Shown here: piece by piece, positions 16,463 through 24,974 of the stretch
How positions within the stretch are numbered: the first letter of the stretch is position 1
Layout of the letters: every line of letters starts with the position of its first letter
Assembly: GCA_963674685.2 (NCBI GenBank)
Contig: CAXXWT010000002.1
Coordinates: 1,116,001 to 1,180,000, forward strand
DNA: 64,000 nt
Origin: G963674685 sp963674685
Lineage (GTDB): Bacteria; Lernaellota; Lernaellaia; JACKCT01
Reading direction: 5' to 3'
Notes under the pieces: generated by a model
Database searches by the model: none
Seen by the model: the letters and a program-made list of their open reading frames with translations, nothing else
What the model was told of the DNA's origin: nothing
Made by a program: the position numbers and the translations under genes

Positions 16463-17893
16463 TCAGCACCCGCATCCTCCCGAGCTGTCGTCATCGTCAT
16501 CATCGTCGGCCGCGTCGTTATCGTCATCGCCAGGCGAAGCCGTATCGTCGTCTCCCGCATCGTCGTTAACGTCGTCATCGGCCCAGTCGTCATCCGCGTC
16601 GTCATTGACATCATCGTCATCGACGAGGTCGTCATACCAGTCGTCGTCCACCGCGTCGCCGTTATCCAGAAAATTGGATATAGCGGTGTTCCAGGAAACC
16701 GAAAACTTGCCGAACATGTCCGTGGCGTTCATGTTGTTGCATCCGGCTGTGCCGCCGTATAGCTGCCCGATCACCTCCCGGTCCGCGTTGAACAGCGGGC
16801 AGCCCGACGAGCCGCCTTCGGTGGAGCTTTCCGAGTATCGGACTTCCCAGAAATTGCCGCCGGCGTTCGTCACGTTGCCGAAGGTGATTCGTTTCCAGGC
16901 CGCGTCGGGATGATGCACGGCGATAATTTCGTCGCCTCTTTCCAGGGGATCGATGGACCAGCCCAGGTAGACCGTCCCCGAGGGCGGCTGCTCGTCGAGA
17001 AGCATGAACGAGAAGTCCGACGTGAAGCTGTGGGCCTTCAAGTCCGCGCCGCTGGAAGTGGGCAGTCCCTGATAACCCGGCGCCTGGCCGTTGCATTCAT
17101 CGGTATCGTAATTCCAGAAAACAATCGCCGCGTCCGCCGTCCACTGGCTGGAAAGGCAGTGATTCGCCGTGAGAAACCAGGGCTGTCCGGTCCGGCCCCG
17201 GTCCGCCAGAAGGCTTCCGGTGCACATGCCGCCGCCGAAAAGGGAATCCATATAAAGCAATCCCACGCCGCTTTTGATCTGATTCCATTCGGCGTAGCAG
17301 GTCGGATCCAGGTAACACCCCGCTTCTTTGGTTTGCGGGAAAAGCGGCTCGATCCCGTAGCTGATTTCGTCGATGATGATTTCGGGTTTCTCGTCGCGGA
17401 TCGCTTCGACGACAAGGACGTCTCCAAACACGACCGGCCCCCAGAAATCGTCGCTTTGCGCGGTGGCGGTGCGGTGCGCTCTTTGGGCCAGCTCATCCTC
17501 GGCGCCGTATACAAAAACCTGCGTGTCTTCGCCGAGACGCTGGAAATGGGGCCGCAGGAAAAACGCGCCTTCGCTTCTGATCGCCGTGCGCCAGGAGTAA
17601 TCCCCGTCCGGCCCTTCGATTCGCTTCCAGTCTTCCGGTTTGATTTCCGGGGTTTCCAGGTGCACGCTAAGGAGGCGCCGCCCTCCGCCGTTCGCGAAAT
17701 TTTCCTGCACGGCGGCCCGGTAGTTCGTCAAAAGATTTTCCGTGGAAACTTTTGTAAAATGCGCAACCGAATTCGGCCCCATGGCGGCCAGGGCGGGCGT
17801 CAGGACTTTTTCGCCGGCCAGTGCGGTGTTAATTGAAAGCGCCGGGCAAAAAGCAATCAGCGCGAATGCAATCAAAATTTCTGAAAATTTCAT
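16463..17893 (-). CDS. Secreted trypsin-like (S1) serine protease with Asp-rich tail ending GCGC
   Basis: 476 residues from ATG 17893 (GGAG upstream). A cleavable signal peptide ends near TALAG (residues 1-28) with no lipobox. After a 170-residue N-terminal region comes an S1 domain of the lysyl-endopeptidase type: His245 in FLTANHCLSS, Asp293 in FTSDFSFMLL and Ser363 in STEGGSSGCPLF. Several cysteine pairs fit disulfides. From about residue 418 the protein is a tract of Asp with Asn/Ala/Trp (DDDVNDDADDDWADDDVNDD), and it ends SSGGCGC. The tract and the terminal GCGC match the 8084 and 45942 genes, whose main domains are unrelated. Monocistronic; no inhibitor gene beside it. Confidence 0.9.
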   Translation of the reverse strand: MKFSEILIAFALIAFCPALSINTALAGEKVLTPALAAMGPNSVAHFTKVSTENLLTNYRAAVQENFANGGGRRLLSVHLETPEIKPEDWKRIEGPDGDYSWRTAIRSEGAFFLRPHFQRLGEDTQVFVYGAEDELAQRAHRTATAQSDDFWGPVVFGDVLVVEAIRDEKPEIIIDEISYGIEPLFPQTKEAGCYLDPTCYAEWNQIKSGVGLLYMDSLFGGGMCTGSLLADRGRTGQPWFLTANHCLSSQWTADAAIVFWNYDTDECNGQAPGYQGLPTSSGADLKAHSFTSDFSFMLLDEQPPSGTVYLGWSIDPLERGDEIIAVHHPDAAWKRITFGNVTNAGGNFWEVRYSESSTEGGSSGCPLFNADREVIGQLYGGTAGCNNMNATDMFGKFSVSWNTAISNFLDNGDAVDDDWYDDLVDDDDVNDDADDDWADDDVNDDAGDDDTASPGDDDNDAADDDDDDDSSGGCGC

Positions 17894-18039
17894 GGCAGGA
17901 TCTCCGCTTAATATGCGCACCCAGTTGCGCCCGGCATTTATATCACAAAACCTCAAATTTTTACCAAGCGGCGCAAAAGCCGTGAAAATTGACTTAAAAT
18001 GCCTTCCTGATAGACTCCAGGGCGCATGTCGGAAGGGAA

Positions 18040-19158
18040 ATGGGGGGACGACTCGTGTGCATCTTCGAATGCCTGCTTTATTTGATCGCCATCGCGGCCG
18101 TAGCGCCGATTCTGGCCTATATATTCAGCCGATATCATAAAATCGACCTTAAGCCCGACGTCACGCATTACTTCAAAACCGCCGACGACTGGGCGGTGGC
18201 CCTTGGCGAATACCGTCCCGCCGGCGGCAAGGCGAAGTTCAAATTCCCCGTGATCTGCTGTCACGGATTGTCCGGCAATCACTTCGGCTTCGATTTCACG
18301 CCCGAGCTTTCCATCGCCCGCTATCTCGCCGGGCGCGGCCATCATGTTTTCGCCATCGACCTTCGCGGCGCCGGGGATTCGGAAAAAATCGGCCTGTTGA
18401 GCAAAAAACGATATCAGTGGAACTTCGATTCCTATTCGCGCTACGACATCCCCGTGCTTGTCGAAGGCGCCCTGCGCGTTTCCGGCGCTTCCAAAATTCA
18501 TTGGGTGGGGCATTCCATGGGCGGGATGCTGGGATACGCCGTGGCGCAGCACAAGGAAATCGGGAAAAAGCTGGTTTCCGTAACCGCCATGTGCAGCCCG
18601 GGCAAACTCGACCAGTTCAAGCGCTTTCTTTTTGCACGACCCGTTCTCGAACGCTTCCACCGCTTCTATCTCGGCAAGCTCGTTCAGATCTATACGCCGC
18701 TGGCCGAAACATTTCCCGTATTGATGAAGCTTTTGGGTTTCGAAAACCTGAAAAGCGGGCACTACACGCTGGCGGCGGCGAATCTGACGGAAGATATCCC
18801 CGTCAGCCTGCTGGAGCAATTCGGGGCCTGGGCGGAAAAAGGCGTGGTGGTCAGCGAAGACGGCGTGGATTACCTCAAAGGCCTGGCGCAGCTCAAACAG
18901 CCGTTTTGCGTGTTTTCCGGAGATCGGGATATGACCGCTCCGCCGGAAACAGTGGAAAAGATCTACGAGGCCATCGGTTCGAAAATCAAGCGTTTTCATC
19001 CCATGGGTCCGCAGTACGGACACAAGGAGCATTACGGGCATTTGACGCCGCTGATCGGCGCCGACGCGCCGGAGGAATCGTATCCTCTGCTGGCCGACTG
19101 GCTGGAGAAGGGTTACAAGGGCGCGAAAGTGAAAAAGCCCGGGGCGAAAAAATCGTGA
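18040..19158 (+). CDS. Membrane-anchored alpha/beta hydrolase (lipase-like)
   Basis: 372 residues from ATG 18040, with GGAAGGGA just upstream. A hydrophobic N-terminal segment (residues 5-28) anchors it. The fold is shown by the oxyanion loop VICCHGLSGNHFGFDF, the AIDLRGAGDS turn and the nucleophile elbow GHSMGG with Ser159. A likely acid residue is in FSGDRDMTAPP and the catalytic His in HKEHYGHLTPL. The HGLSGNHFGFD pattern is that of acid-lipase/polyhydroxyalkanoate-synthase-like hydrolases. The C terminus is basic (KVKKPGAKKS). The gene is about 80 bp before a small exported protein and the ABC exporter operon, in the same direction. Confidence 0.85.
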   Translation: MGGRLVCIFECLLYLIAIAAVAPILAYIFSRYHKIDLKPDVTHYFKTADDWAVALGEYRPAGGKAKFKFPVICCHGLSGNHFGFDFTPELSIARYLAGRGHHVFAIDLRGAGDSEKIGLLSKKRYQWNFDSYSRYDIPVLVEGALRVSGASKIHWVGHSMGGMLGYAVAQHKEIGKKLVSVTAMCSPGKLDQFKRFLFARPVLERFHRFYLGKLVQIYTPLAETFPVLMKLLGFENLKSGHYTLAAANLTEDIPVSLLEQFGAWAEKGVVVSEDGVDYLKGLAQLKQPFCVFSGDRDMTAPPETVEKIYEAIGSKIKRFHPMGPQYGHKEHYGHLTPLIGADAPEESYPLLADWLEKGYKGAKVKKPGAKKS

Positions 19159-19235
19159 CCGCGGCCGCTTCTTGACAGCCCATGGCGCAAAGGCTAGCTT
19201 TTTTTACGTTGCGAAAAAGGTTGTGGAGGTCGTTC

Positions 19236-19718
19236 ATGAATCGAAATTTTAGGCGAAAAAACGTTGTTTTTCTTAAACCAATGGTCGTGTTATTCGCCTT
19301 TGTCGCGTTTTCCGTGCTTTGCCTGGGCATGGGGGACATGCCCGAATCGGACAAGAAAATCCCCAGGCCGAAACGTAATTTCAGCGCATCGATCACCGAC
19401 GTGCAGATGGCTGAATCCAGCGCCGAGCACATGTCCTGCGGCGGCGTGACCAAACTCCAGGGATTTAACGGCAAGACCGAGGTTCTGGTTCCCTTCGAGA
19501 AAATCCAGCAAGTGACCTTCGCCGATTACGATAACCGGTACCAAACAGCCACGGTGACCTTCTGGAACAAAAAGACATACAAACTCAATGTCAAAAGGCA
19601 TCTCGTCTGCACCGGCGAAACGGAGCTCGGGGAGATGCGCATCAAGGTCAAATACATCCGAAAAGTCGCTTTCGAAAAAGGGGAGTTTTCCGACATCGAG
19701 GAAAAAGCGGCGGAGTGA
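19236..19718 (+). CDS. Exported hypothetical protein, 160 aa
   Basis: Not recognised. ATG 19236 follows GTGGAGG; upstream in-frame codons lack a ribosome site. A basic N terminus and hydrophobic stretch (MVVLFAFVAFSVLCLGMG, about 16-33) form a signal peptide or anchor. The mature part (about 55-150) reads as beta strands (TEVLVPFEKIQQVTFADYD, TATVTFWNKKTYKLNV, LGEMRIKVKYIRKVAFEKG), with two cysteines. The pattern of a gene-product that describes VPFEKIQQV..VKYIRKV twice suggests two copies of a short beta-hairpin. It lies 62 bp upstream of the HlyD-like gene and may be cotranscribed with it. Confidence 0.55.
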   Translation: MNRNFRRKNVVFLKPMVVLFAFVAFSVLCLGMGDMPESDKKIPRPKRNFSASITDVQMAESSAEHMSCGGVTKLQGFNGKTEVLVPFEKIQQVTFADYDNRYQTATVTFWNKKTYKLNVKRHLVCTGETELGEMRIKVKYIRKVAFEKGEFSDIEEKAAE

Positions 19719-19779
19719 ACATTCAAGAATCCTGCAGCGATCATATGATTATTGAAAAACCCACGAAGGTTTTTTCACC

Positions 19780-21012
19780 ATGAAAAAGATACTGATTATC
19801 GTCGGCATACTTGTTGTCATCGGAATTATCGTCGCCGTCGTCGTATCCTCCATGTCCGAGGACGCGATCAAGGTCAATACGCGGAAAATCGAACGCAAGA
19901 CCATCGTGCAGTCGGTGACGGCTTCCGGGAAAATCCAACCCGTTCTGAAGGTGGACATCTCCGCCTACGTGTCCGGCGAGATCGTCGAACTGCCGGTGGA
20001 AGAAGGGCAGGAGGTCAAAAAAGGCGATCTGTTGTGCAGCCTGGACTCCAAGCGCTACGCCGCCAGCCGCGACAAGCTCGTGGCCGCGAAAACCGCCGCC
20101 GGCTCCCAGGTGAAAGTCGCCCGGGCGAATCTGGAAAAGGCGAAGCGGGATTATGCGCGCGCCTTGAAACTTCACGACAAGGATCTGGTTTCCGACGAGT
20201 TTCTGGAAAGCGCCCAAACCCAGCTCGATGTGATGAGCGGCACGCTCAAAGCCGCCAAGGATCAATTGGCGCAGGCCGACGCCGGATTGCGCCTGGCAGG
20301 CGACGAACTGGCCAAGACGGTTTTACAATCTCCCATCGGCGGCGTGATCATCTCCCTGAAAAAAGAGGCGGGGGAAATCGTGATGGGCTCGCAGCTCACG
20401 CGGGACATCATCATGACCGTGGCCGATCTTTCCGCCATGGAACTGGTCGTGGACGTGGATGAGAACGACATTCCCGACGTGAAAATCGGGCAGGACGTGG
20501 ATATCGACGTCGACGCCTTCCCCAAGGAAAAATTCAAAGGGACGGTCACCGCCATCGGAAAATCCGCCCAGGTCAGCCGGTCCTACGGTTCCGACGACCA
20601 GGAAACGGCGAATTACGAAGTCACCGTCCGCCTGACCGGCGACATCGTCAAACTCCTTCCCGGCATGAGCGCCACCGCGCAGATCAAGACCGCCGAGCAG
20701 GCCGACGCCCTGGCCGTCCCCATCCAGTGCCTGACCATGCGCGACCCCGAAGCGGATCCGAAAACGCCGCCGTCCCAGGCGAACGCCGATAAACTCAAGG
20801 ACGTGGTGTTCAAGGTGATCGACGGCAGGGCGACGATGACCGTCATGGAAACGGGCATCAGCAGCGAGTTCGACATGGAGGTGACGGGAGATCTGGCCGC
20901 AGGCGACGAGATTGTCTGCGGCCCTTATAAAATCCTGAACAAGACCCTTGCCGACGGGGACCTCCTGGAAATGGGCGAAGGCAAGGATGAGGAAGGCGAA
21001 GAATCGGAATGA
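19780..21012 (+). CDS. MacA-like periplasmic adaptor (HlyD/RND-type membrane fusion protein)
   Basis: Links an inner-membrane ABC exporter to an outer-membrane channel. 410 residues: N-terminal anchor (residues 4-24), lipoyl half-motif (SGEIVELPVEEGQEVKKGDLL, about 65-87), an alpha-helical hairpin of about 100 residues, second lipoyl half (VLQSPIGGVIISLKKEAGEIV), beta-barrel and membrane-proximal domains. The tail is acidic (EEGEESE). Its stop overlaps the ATPase start by 4 bp (ATGA), and the ATPase overlaps the permease in the same way, so the three make one tightly coupled operon. No TolC homologue is in the window. Substrate unknown: lipoprotein release, peptide or antibiotic export are all compatible. 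Confidence 0.92.
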   Translation: MKKILIIVGILVVIGIIVAVVVSSMSEDAIKVNTRKIERKTIVQSVTASGKIQPVLKVDISAYVSGEIVELPVEEGQEVKKGDLLCSLDSKRYAASRDKLVAAKTAAGSQVKVARANLEKAKRDYARALKLHDKDLVSDEFLESAQTQLDVMSGTLKAAKDQLAQADAGLRLAGDELAKTVLQSPIGGVIISLKKEAGEIVMGSQLTRDIIMTVADLSAMELVVDVDENDIPDVKIGQDVDIDVDAFPKEKFKGTVTAIGKSAQVSRSYGSDDQETANYEVTVRLTGDIVKLLPGMSATAQIKTAEQADALAVPIQCLTMRDPEADPKTPPSQANADKLKDVVFKVIDGRATMTVMETGISSEFDMEVTGDLAAGDEIVCGPYKILNKTLADGDLLEMGEGKDEEGEESE

Positions 21013-21716
21013 GCCTTCTGAGCTGCACCGATCTGGTTAAAACCTACCAATTGGGCAAGCTTTCGCTCGAGGTTTTGCACGGCCTTGATTTCCATGTGGA
21101 TCGCGGCGAGTTCGTGGCGATTATGGGCCCCTCGGGCTCGGGGAAATCCACGCTCATGAACATTCTGGGCTGCCTGGACACACCCACGTCGGGGCAATAC
21201 GTTCTCGACGGCGAGCCGGTGGCCGGGATGACGGATTCGGATCTGGCCGACATTCGCAATAGAAAAATCGGATTCGTTTTTCAGACGTTCAATCTCCTGG
21301 CCAGGCAGTCCGCCCGGTCCAACGTGGAGCTTCCTCTGATTTACGCCGGCGTGCCCGCCGCAAAGCGGCATGAGATGTCCAAAAAAGTGCTCGAGGAAGT
21401 GGGCCTGGCCGACCGGGCGAATCACAAACCCAATGAACTGTCCGGCGGCGAACGTCAGCGCGTCGCCGTGGCCAGGGCCTTGATCAACAACCCTTCTTTG
21501 TTGCTCGCCGACGAGCCGACGGGCAACCTGGACACGAAAACCAGCGGTGAGATCATGGAGCTTTTCGAGCGCCTGCACGAAGGCGGAAACACCATCGTAT
21601 TAGTCACGCACGAAGACGACATCGGCGCCAGAGCCCGGCGGATCGTGCGGCTGCGCGACGGCATGATCGAATCGGACCGAAAGGCGCCCCGATCCGGCCG
21701 AGACGCCCGACCATGA
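21009..21716 (+). CDS. ABC transporter ATPase, MacB/LolD type
   Basis: 235-residue ATPase energising the permease that follows. Walker A is GPSGSGKST (about 40-48), the Q-loop is in FVFQTFNLLARQSA, the signature LSGGERQRVAVARAL, Walker B LLLADEPTGNLD, and the switch His in LVTHEDD. LolD/MacB members keep the NLLxxxxxxxNVxLPLxY stretch, seen here as SARSNVELPLIYAG. Encoded separately from the permease, unlike E. coli MacB where they are fused. Start ATG 21009 overlaps the adaptor stop. Confidence 0.95.
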   Translation: MSLLSCTDLVKTYQLGKLSLEVLHGLDFHVDRGEFVAIMGPSGSGKSTLMNILGCLDTPTSGQYVLDGEPVAGMTDSDLADIRNRKIGFVFQTFNLLARQSARSNVELPLIYAGVPAAKRHEMSKKVLEEVGLADRANHKPNELSGGERQRVAVARALINNPSLLLADEPTGNLDTKTSGEIMELFERLHEGGNTIVLVTHEDDIGARARRIVRLRDGMIESDRKAPRSGRDARP

Positions 21717-22945
21717 AATCCCCGTCGGCCGGTTTCATCCTCGACAGCATGCGCATGGCGGTGGGCTCGCTTTGGTCCAACAAACTGCGCAGCCTTCTGA
21801 CCACGCTGGGAATCGTTATCGGGATCACCACCGTCATCGGCATCATTTCCGTGATCGAGGGCCTGAACACGGCTTTTGCCAGGGAATTGTCGAACATCGG
21901 CGGAAACGACACGCTCTATATCCAGAAATGGCACTGGGCCAGCAACGACTGGGAACTCACGCGCAAGTGGAAAAATATCGAATTCAGAGAGCTTGACGCC
22001 ATCCGCGAAAGCTCGACTTTATGCGATCTGGTGACGCCGCTGGTCAGAACCGTCCGGACGGTGAAATACGAACAAAACAAAATCAGCGACACGCTCGTCA
22101 CCGGCGTGGGAAAGAATTATCAGGAGATGCGCCAGATATTCCCGGCGGCGGGGCGCTTTTTGACCGACGTGGACATTACGAAAAACCGGGACGTGGCCGT
22201 GGTCGGATGGGAAGTGGCCGAAAGACTTTTTGAACACGATTTTCCCATCGGCAAGCGCATCGCCGTGGGGGGGAAAAGCCTGCGCGTTGTGGGCGTTCTG
22301 GAAAAGCGCGGCGATTTTTTCGACATGAACCTGGACCGCACGCTGATCATGCCCATCGGATCTTTTATGGAAAGTTTCGGGCGCTATCGGTCCCTTTCAA
22401 TCATGGCGCAGCCCAGGGATCGGGACAGGGTCGATGAAGCCATCGACGAACTACGGGGGATTCTGCGCCGCGTGCGCAAGGTGCCTTTCGGGAAGCCGGA
22501 TGATTTCGCCATCAACCGCATCGACGCCCTCAAGGAACTTTACGACAAACTTACCGGCGGGCTTTACGGAGCCATGTTCGGCGTGGCCACGATCTCGCTT
22601 CTGGTGGGCGGCATCGGCATCATGAACATCATGCTCGTGTCGGTGACCGAGCGCACGCGGGAAATCGGAATCCGCAAGGCTGTAGGCGCCAGACGCCGCG
22701 ACATCCTTTTCCAGTTCCTGACCGAATCAGCTTTTCTGGCCTGCATCGGCGGCGTCATCGGCATATTGCTCGGTTACGCCGCGGCGATTCTCGTGGACGC
22801 CCTCAGCCCCGTTCCCGCGCAGGTGAAATGGTGGTCCGTTTTCCTGGGCCTGGGCTTTTCCGTCGCCGTCGGGCTGATCTTCGGCATCTATCCCGCCTGG
22901 CGCGCCGCCGCCAAGAATCCCATTGACTGCTTAAGTTATGAATGA
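21713..22945 (+). CDS. ABC transporter permease, FtsX/MacB family
   Basis: 410 residues, four membrane helices in the MacB/LolC/E pattern: one near the N terminus (LRSLLTTLGIVIGITTVIGIISV) and three after a large periplasmic MacB_PCD domain (about 60-275). The coupling motif VTERTREIGIRKAVGARRRDI is intact. The end, IFGIYPAWRAAAKNPIDCLSYE, is typical of the family. This topology is a mechanotransmission exporter that drives periplasmic work rather than transport through the membrane. Overlaps the ATPase stop by 4 bp. Last gene of the operon; a repeat-rich gap follows. Confidence 0.94.
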   Translation: MKSPSAGFILDSMRMAVGSLWSNKLRSLLTTLGIVIGITTVIGIISVIEGLNTAFARELSNIGGNDTLYIQKWHWASNDWELTRKWKNIEFRELDAIRESSTLCDLVTPLVRTVRTVKYEQNKISDTLVTGVGKNYQEMRQIFPAAGRFLTDVDITKNRDVAVVGWEVAERLFEHDFPIGKRIAVGGKSLRVVGVLEKRGDFFDMNLDRTLIMPIGSFMESFGRYRSLSIMAQPRDRDRVDEAIDELRGILRRVRKVPFGKPDDFAINRIDALKELYDKLTGGLYGAMFGVATISLLVGGIGIMNIMLVSVTERTREIGIRKAVGARRRDILFQFLTESAFLACIGGVIGILLGYAAAILVDALSPVPAQVKWWSVFLGLGFSVAVGLIFGIYPAWRAAAKNPIDCLSYE

Positions 22946-23035
22946 GGGGCTCGGGGCTTCGGCCCTGCACATGTGTGTGGCGTATGACGCCCTCGCCAGT
23001 GTTTGAAAAGGATTCTATTTGCCGACTTGAAACTC

Positions 23036-23202
23036 ACCCGCTCATTACCGCATCTTCGCTAACGCAAAGATGCGGTTGGCCATTCGCGGCTCTGTTTAAA
23101 ACGTTTTTATACTCACAAATATTGTGCTTGGCGCCACAGCAACAGAGCCGCGCACGGCAGATTTCGCCTCAAGCGCAAGCGAAGTCGGATGAGTAAGCGG
23201 GT
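23036..23202. repeat. Repeat family A, palindromic copy
   Basis: Left arm 23036-23095 (ACCCGCTCATTACCGCATC ... GCGGCTCTGTT) and right arm 23141-23202 (AACAGAGCCGCGCACGGCAG ... GAGTAAGCGGGT) are imperfect inverted repeats around an A+T-rich centre. Related copies are at 3823-4126 and 55735-55882. The rest of the 22946-23434 gap has a short palindrome TCGTCCTATCGGGACGA (about 23299-23315) and no gene. Confidence 0.8.
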
Positions 23203-23434
23203 AAAAAGAGCCTGTCATGGCGGCTCATTCATTAGCCCCGGGCGGGAGCCCTGGGATTAGTAGGATGTGTTTTTGTTTTTAAAATGTGCGAATACTATTT
23301 CGTCCTATCGGGACGATTGGAAACTTTGTCGCGTCTCGCCATCGCTGCTTCAGCTTTTGCGATGCCATTTACAAGTCAGGAAAACGGATGCGCAAGAGAT
23401 TGGTCAAGCTCATAGCTTGTGGTAAAACCGCCTG

Positions 23435-24904
23435 ATGAACGCCGGAAGGAAAGCATACCTGGTATTGGGAATCGTCATTGTCGTCGCCGGCGTTTTTCTG
23501 CGTTTCGACCGGCTGGCCCTAAAGCCCATGCATCATGACGAGGGCGTGAACCATCTTTTCGTGGAAACTTTCGTCAAAGACGGCCTGTATCAATACAATC
23601 CCGAGAACTATCACGGCCCGCTGTTGTATGAACTGGCGTATCTTCCGGCGAAGTTTCTGGGCGACAACGAAGTGATGCTGCGCGCCGTTCCCGCTCTTTT
23701 AGGCACCCTGGTCGTTGTTCTTATCCTGGCCATGCATCCCTGGATCGGGCGGCGGGGCGCGCTGGTCGCCGCGGCGATCACGGCGCTTTCTCCCGCCGAC
23801 GTGTATTTTTCCAGAACCTTCATCCACGAGATTTATCTGGTTTTCACGCTGGCTCTTTTCGCCTGGTTTATGCTGAGGTTTCTCGACCGGCAAAAGACGA
23901 AAGACTGCGTCGGCGCGCTGTGCGCCTTGTCGCTGGCCTTCGCCGTGAAGGAGACCGCGGCCTTATCCGTCGCCGTCATAGCCGCGGCGTACGCGGCCGC
24001 GGTGTTTTTGGGCCGCAAGGGCCAGTCGCCGGATTTTGCTTTTTGGAAAACCCGGGAAAGATGGCCGGTGGCGCTTTTGGATGCGGCGATGGCCGCGGTG
24101 ATTTTGTGGATGATGTTTTTTTCCACCTTCACGACCAATCCAAAAGGCATGGCGGATTTTTTTCTGGCGTTCATGCCCTGGCTTCATACGGGCGTGAGCG
24201 AAACGGGCCATGAAAAGGAATTCGGTTACTTTCTCGCCCTGTCCCGGGATTATTACCGGCCCGCGTTGATTTTGGTCCTTCCGGCGCTGATCGAAACCAT
24301 CCGCCGCAAAAAGCCCGTCATGATCTTTTTCGTAGTCTGGACCCTCGGGCATTTTCTGGTTTATTCGCTGATTCCGTACAAAACGCCCTGGTGCGCGGTG
24401 ACCATGGCTTTTCCTCTGGTGATCACGGCGGGCATGGGCGCGGGCGCCGTCTTCGAGTGGATCGGGGGCCGGACCGTTTTTCAAGCGGCTTTTGCGATGC
24501 TGGTTGTGATCCTGATGATCCCGCACGCGCGTTTTTGTTATGACGTGAATTTCGAGTATTACGACAACGATCGATATAAAATCGTTTACGTGCAGACCTT
24601 GCGCAAGTTCAAGGAGATGTTTCCGGAAATCGAGGCGATTGCAAAATTGGACGCCGGATTGAATACGCCGATCGTTTTGATCGACGCCAAGCACCCCATG
24701 AATTTTTACCTGCGCGATTACGCCAAGGCGGCTTACTATCCCGCGCCTCCGGCTGAAGCGATCAAAGCGCCGATGATCGTCGCCGGCGAAGAATTTGCGG
24801 AAATCACCAGAGACCGGCTTGACGCCACGTACGTCGAGAAGCGATACCCGGTCTGGCCCCGGGCAGAACGTCACGCTTTTTCTCCGGGAAGATTTGTGGA
24901 ATAA
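23435..24904 (+). CDS. GT-C membrane protein of the Agl23/TIGR03663 type
   Basis: 489 residues with about eleven predicted membrane helices. The first periplasmic loop has MHHDEGVNHLFVETFVKDGLYQYNPENYHGPLLYELAYLP, matching the HHDEA/G...YxYxPxxHGPxLY signature of the flippase-activity-associated Agl23-like family, GT39 relatives. ADVYFSRTFIHEIYL is the second typical loop. The HDE residues are the presumed lipid-phosphate-sugar catalytic site. The C-terminal about 130 residues are soluble. Function in bacteria is unproven; a role in making or moving a surface glycan is inferred. GAACGCCGGAAGG around the start gives no clear ribosome site upstream of ATG 23435. Confidence 0.85.
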   Translation: MNAGRKAYLVLGIVIVVAGVFLRFDRLALKPMHHDEGVNHLFVETFVKDGLYQYNPENYHGPLLYELAYLPAKFLGDNEVMLRAVPALLGTLVVVLILAMHPWIGRRGALVAAAITALSPADVYFSRTFIHEIYLVFTLALFAWFMLRFLDRQKTKDCVGALCALSLAFAVKETAALSVAVIAAAYAAAVFLGRKGQSPDFAFWKTRERWPVALLDAAMAAVILWMMFFSTFTTNPKGMADFFLAFMPWLHTGVSETGHEKEFGYFLALSRDYYRPALILVLPALIETIRRKKPVMIFFVVWTLGHFLVYSLIPYKTPWCAVTMAFPLVITAGMGAGAVFEWIGGRTVFQAAFAMLVVILMIPHARFCYDVNFEYYDNDRYKIVYVQTLRKFKEMFPEIEAIAKLDAGLNTPIVLIDAKHPMNFYLRDYAKAAYYPAPPAEAIKAPMIVAGEEFAEITRDRLDATYVEKRYPVWPRAERHAFSPGRFVE

Positions 24905-24974
24905 ATCCGGCGCGGCCGTTCAGTGACAATTAACGAGGCTTAGGGCGCGGCTGGCCCGCGCAGGAGAAAAAAAC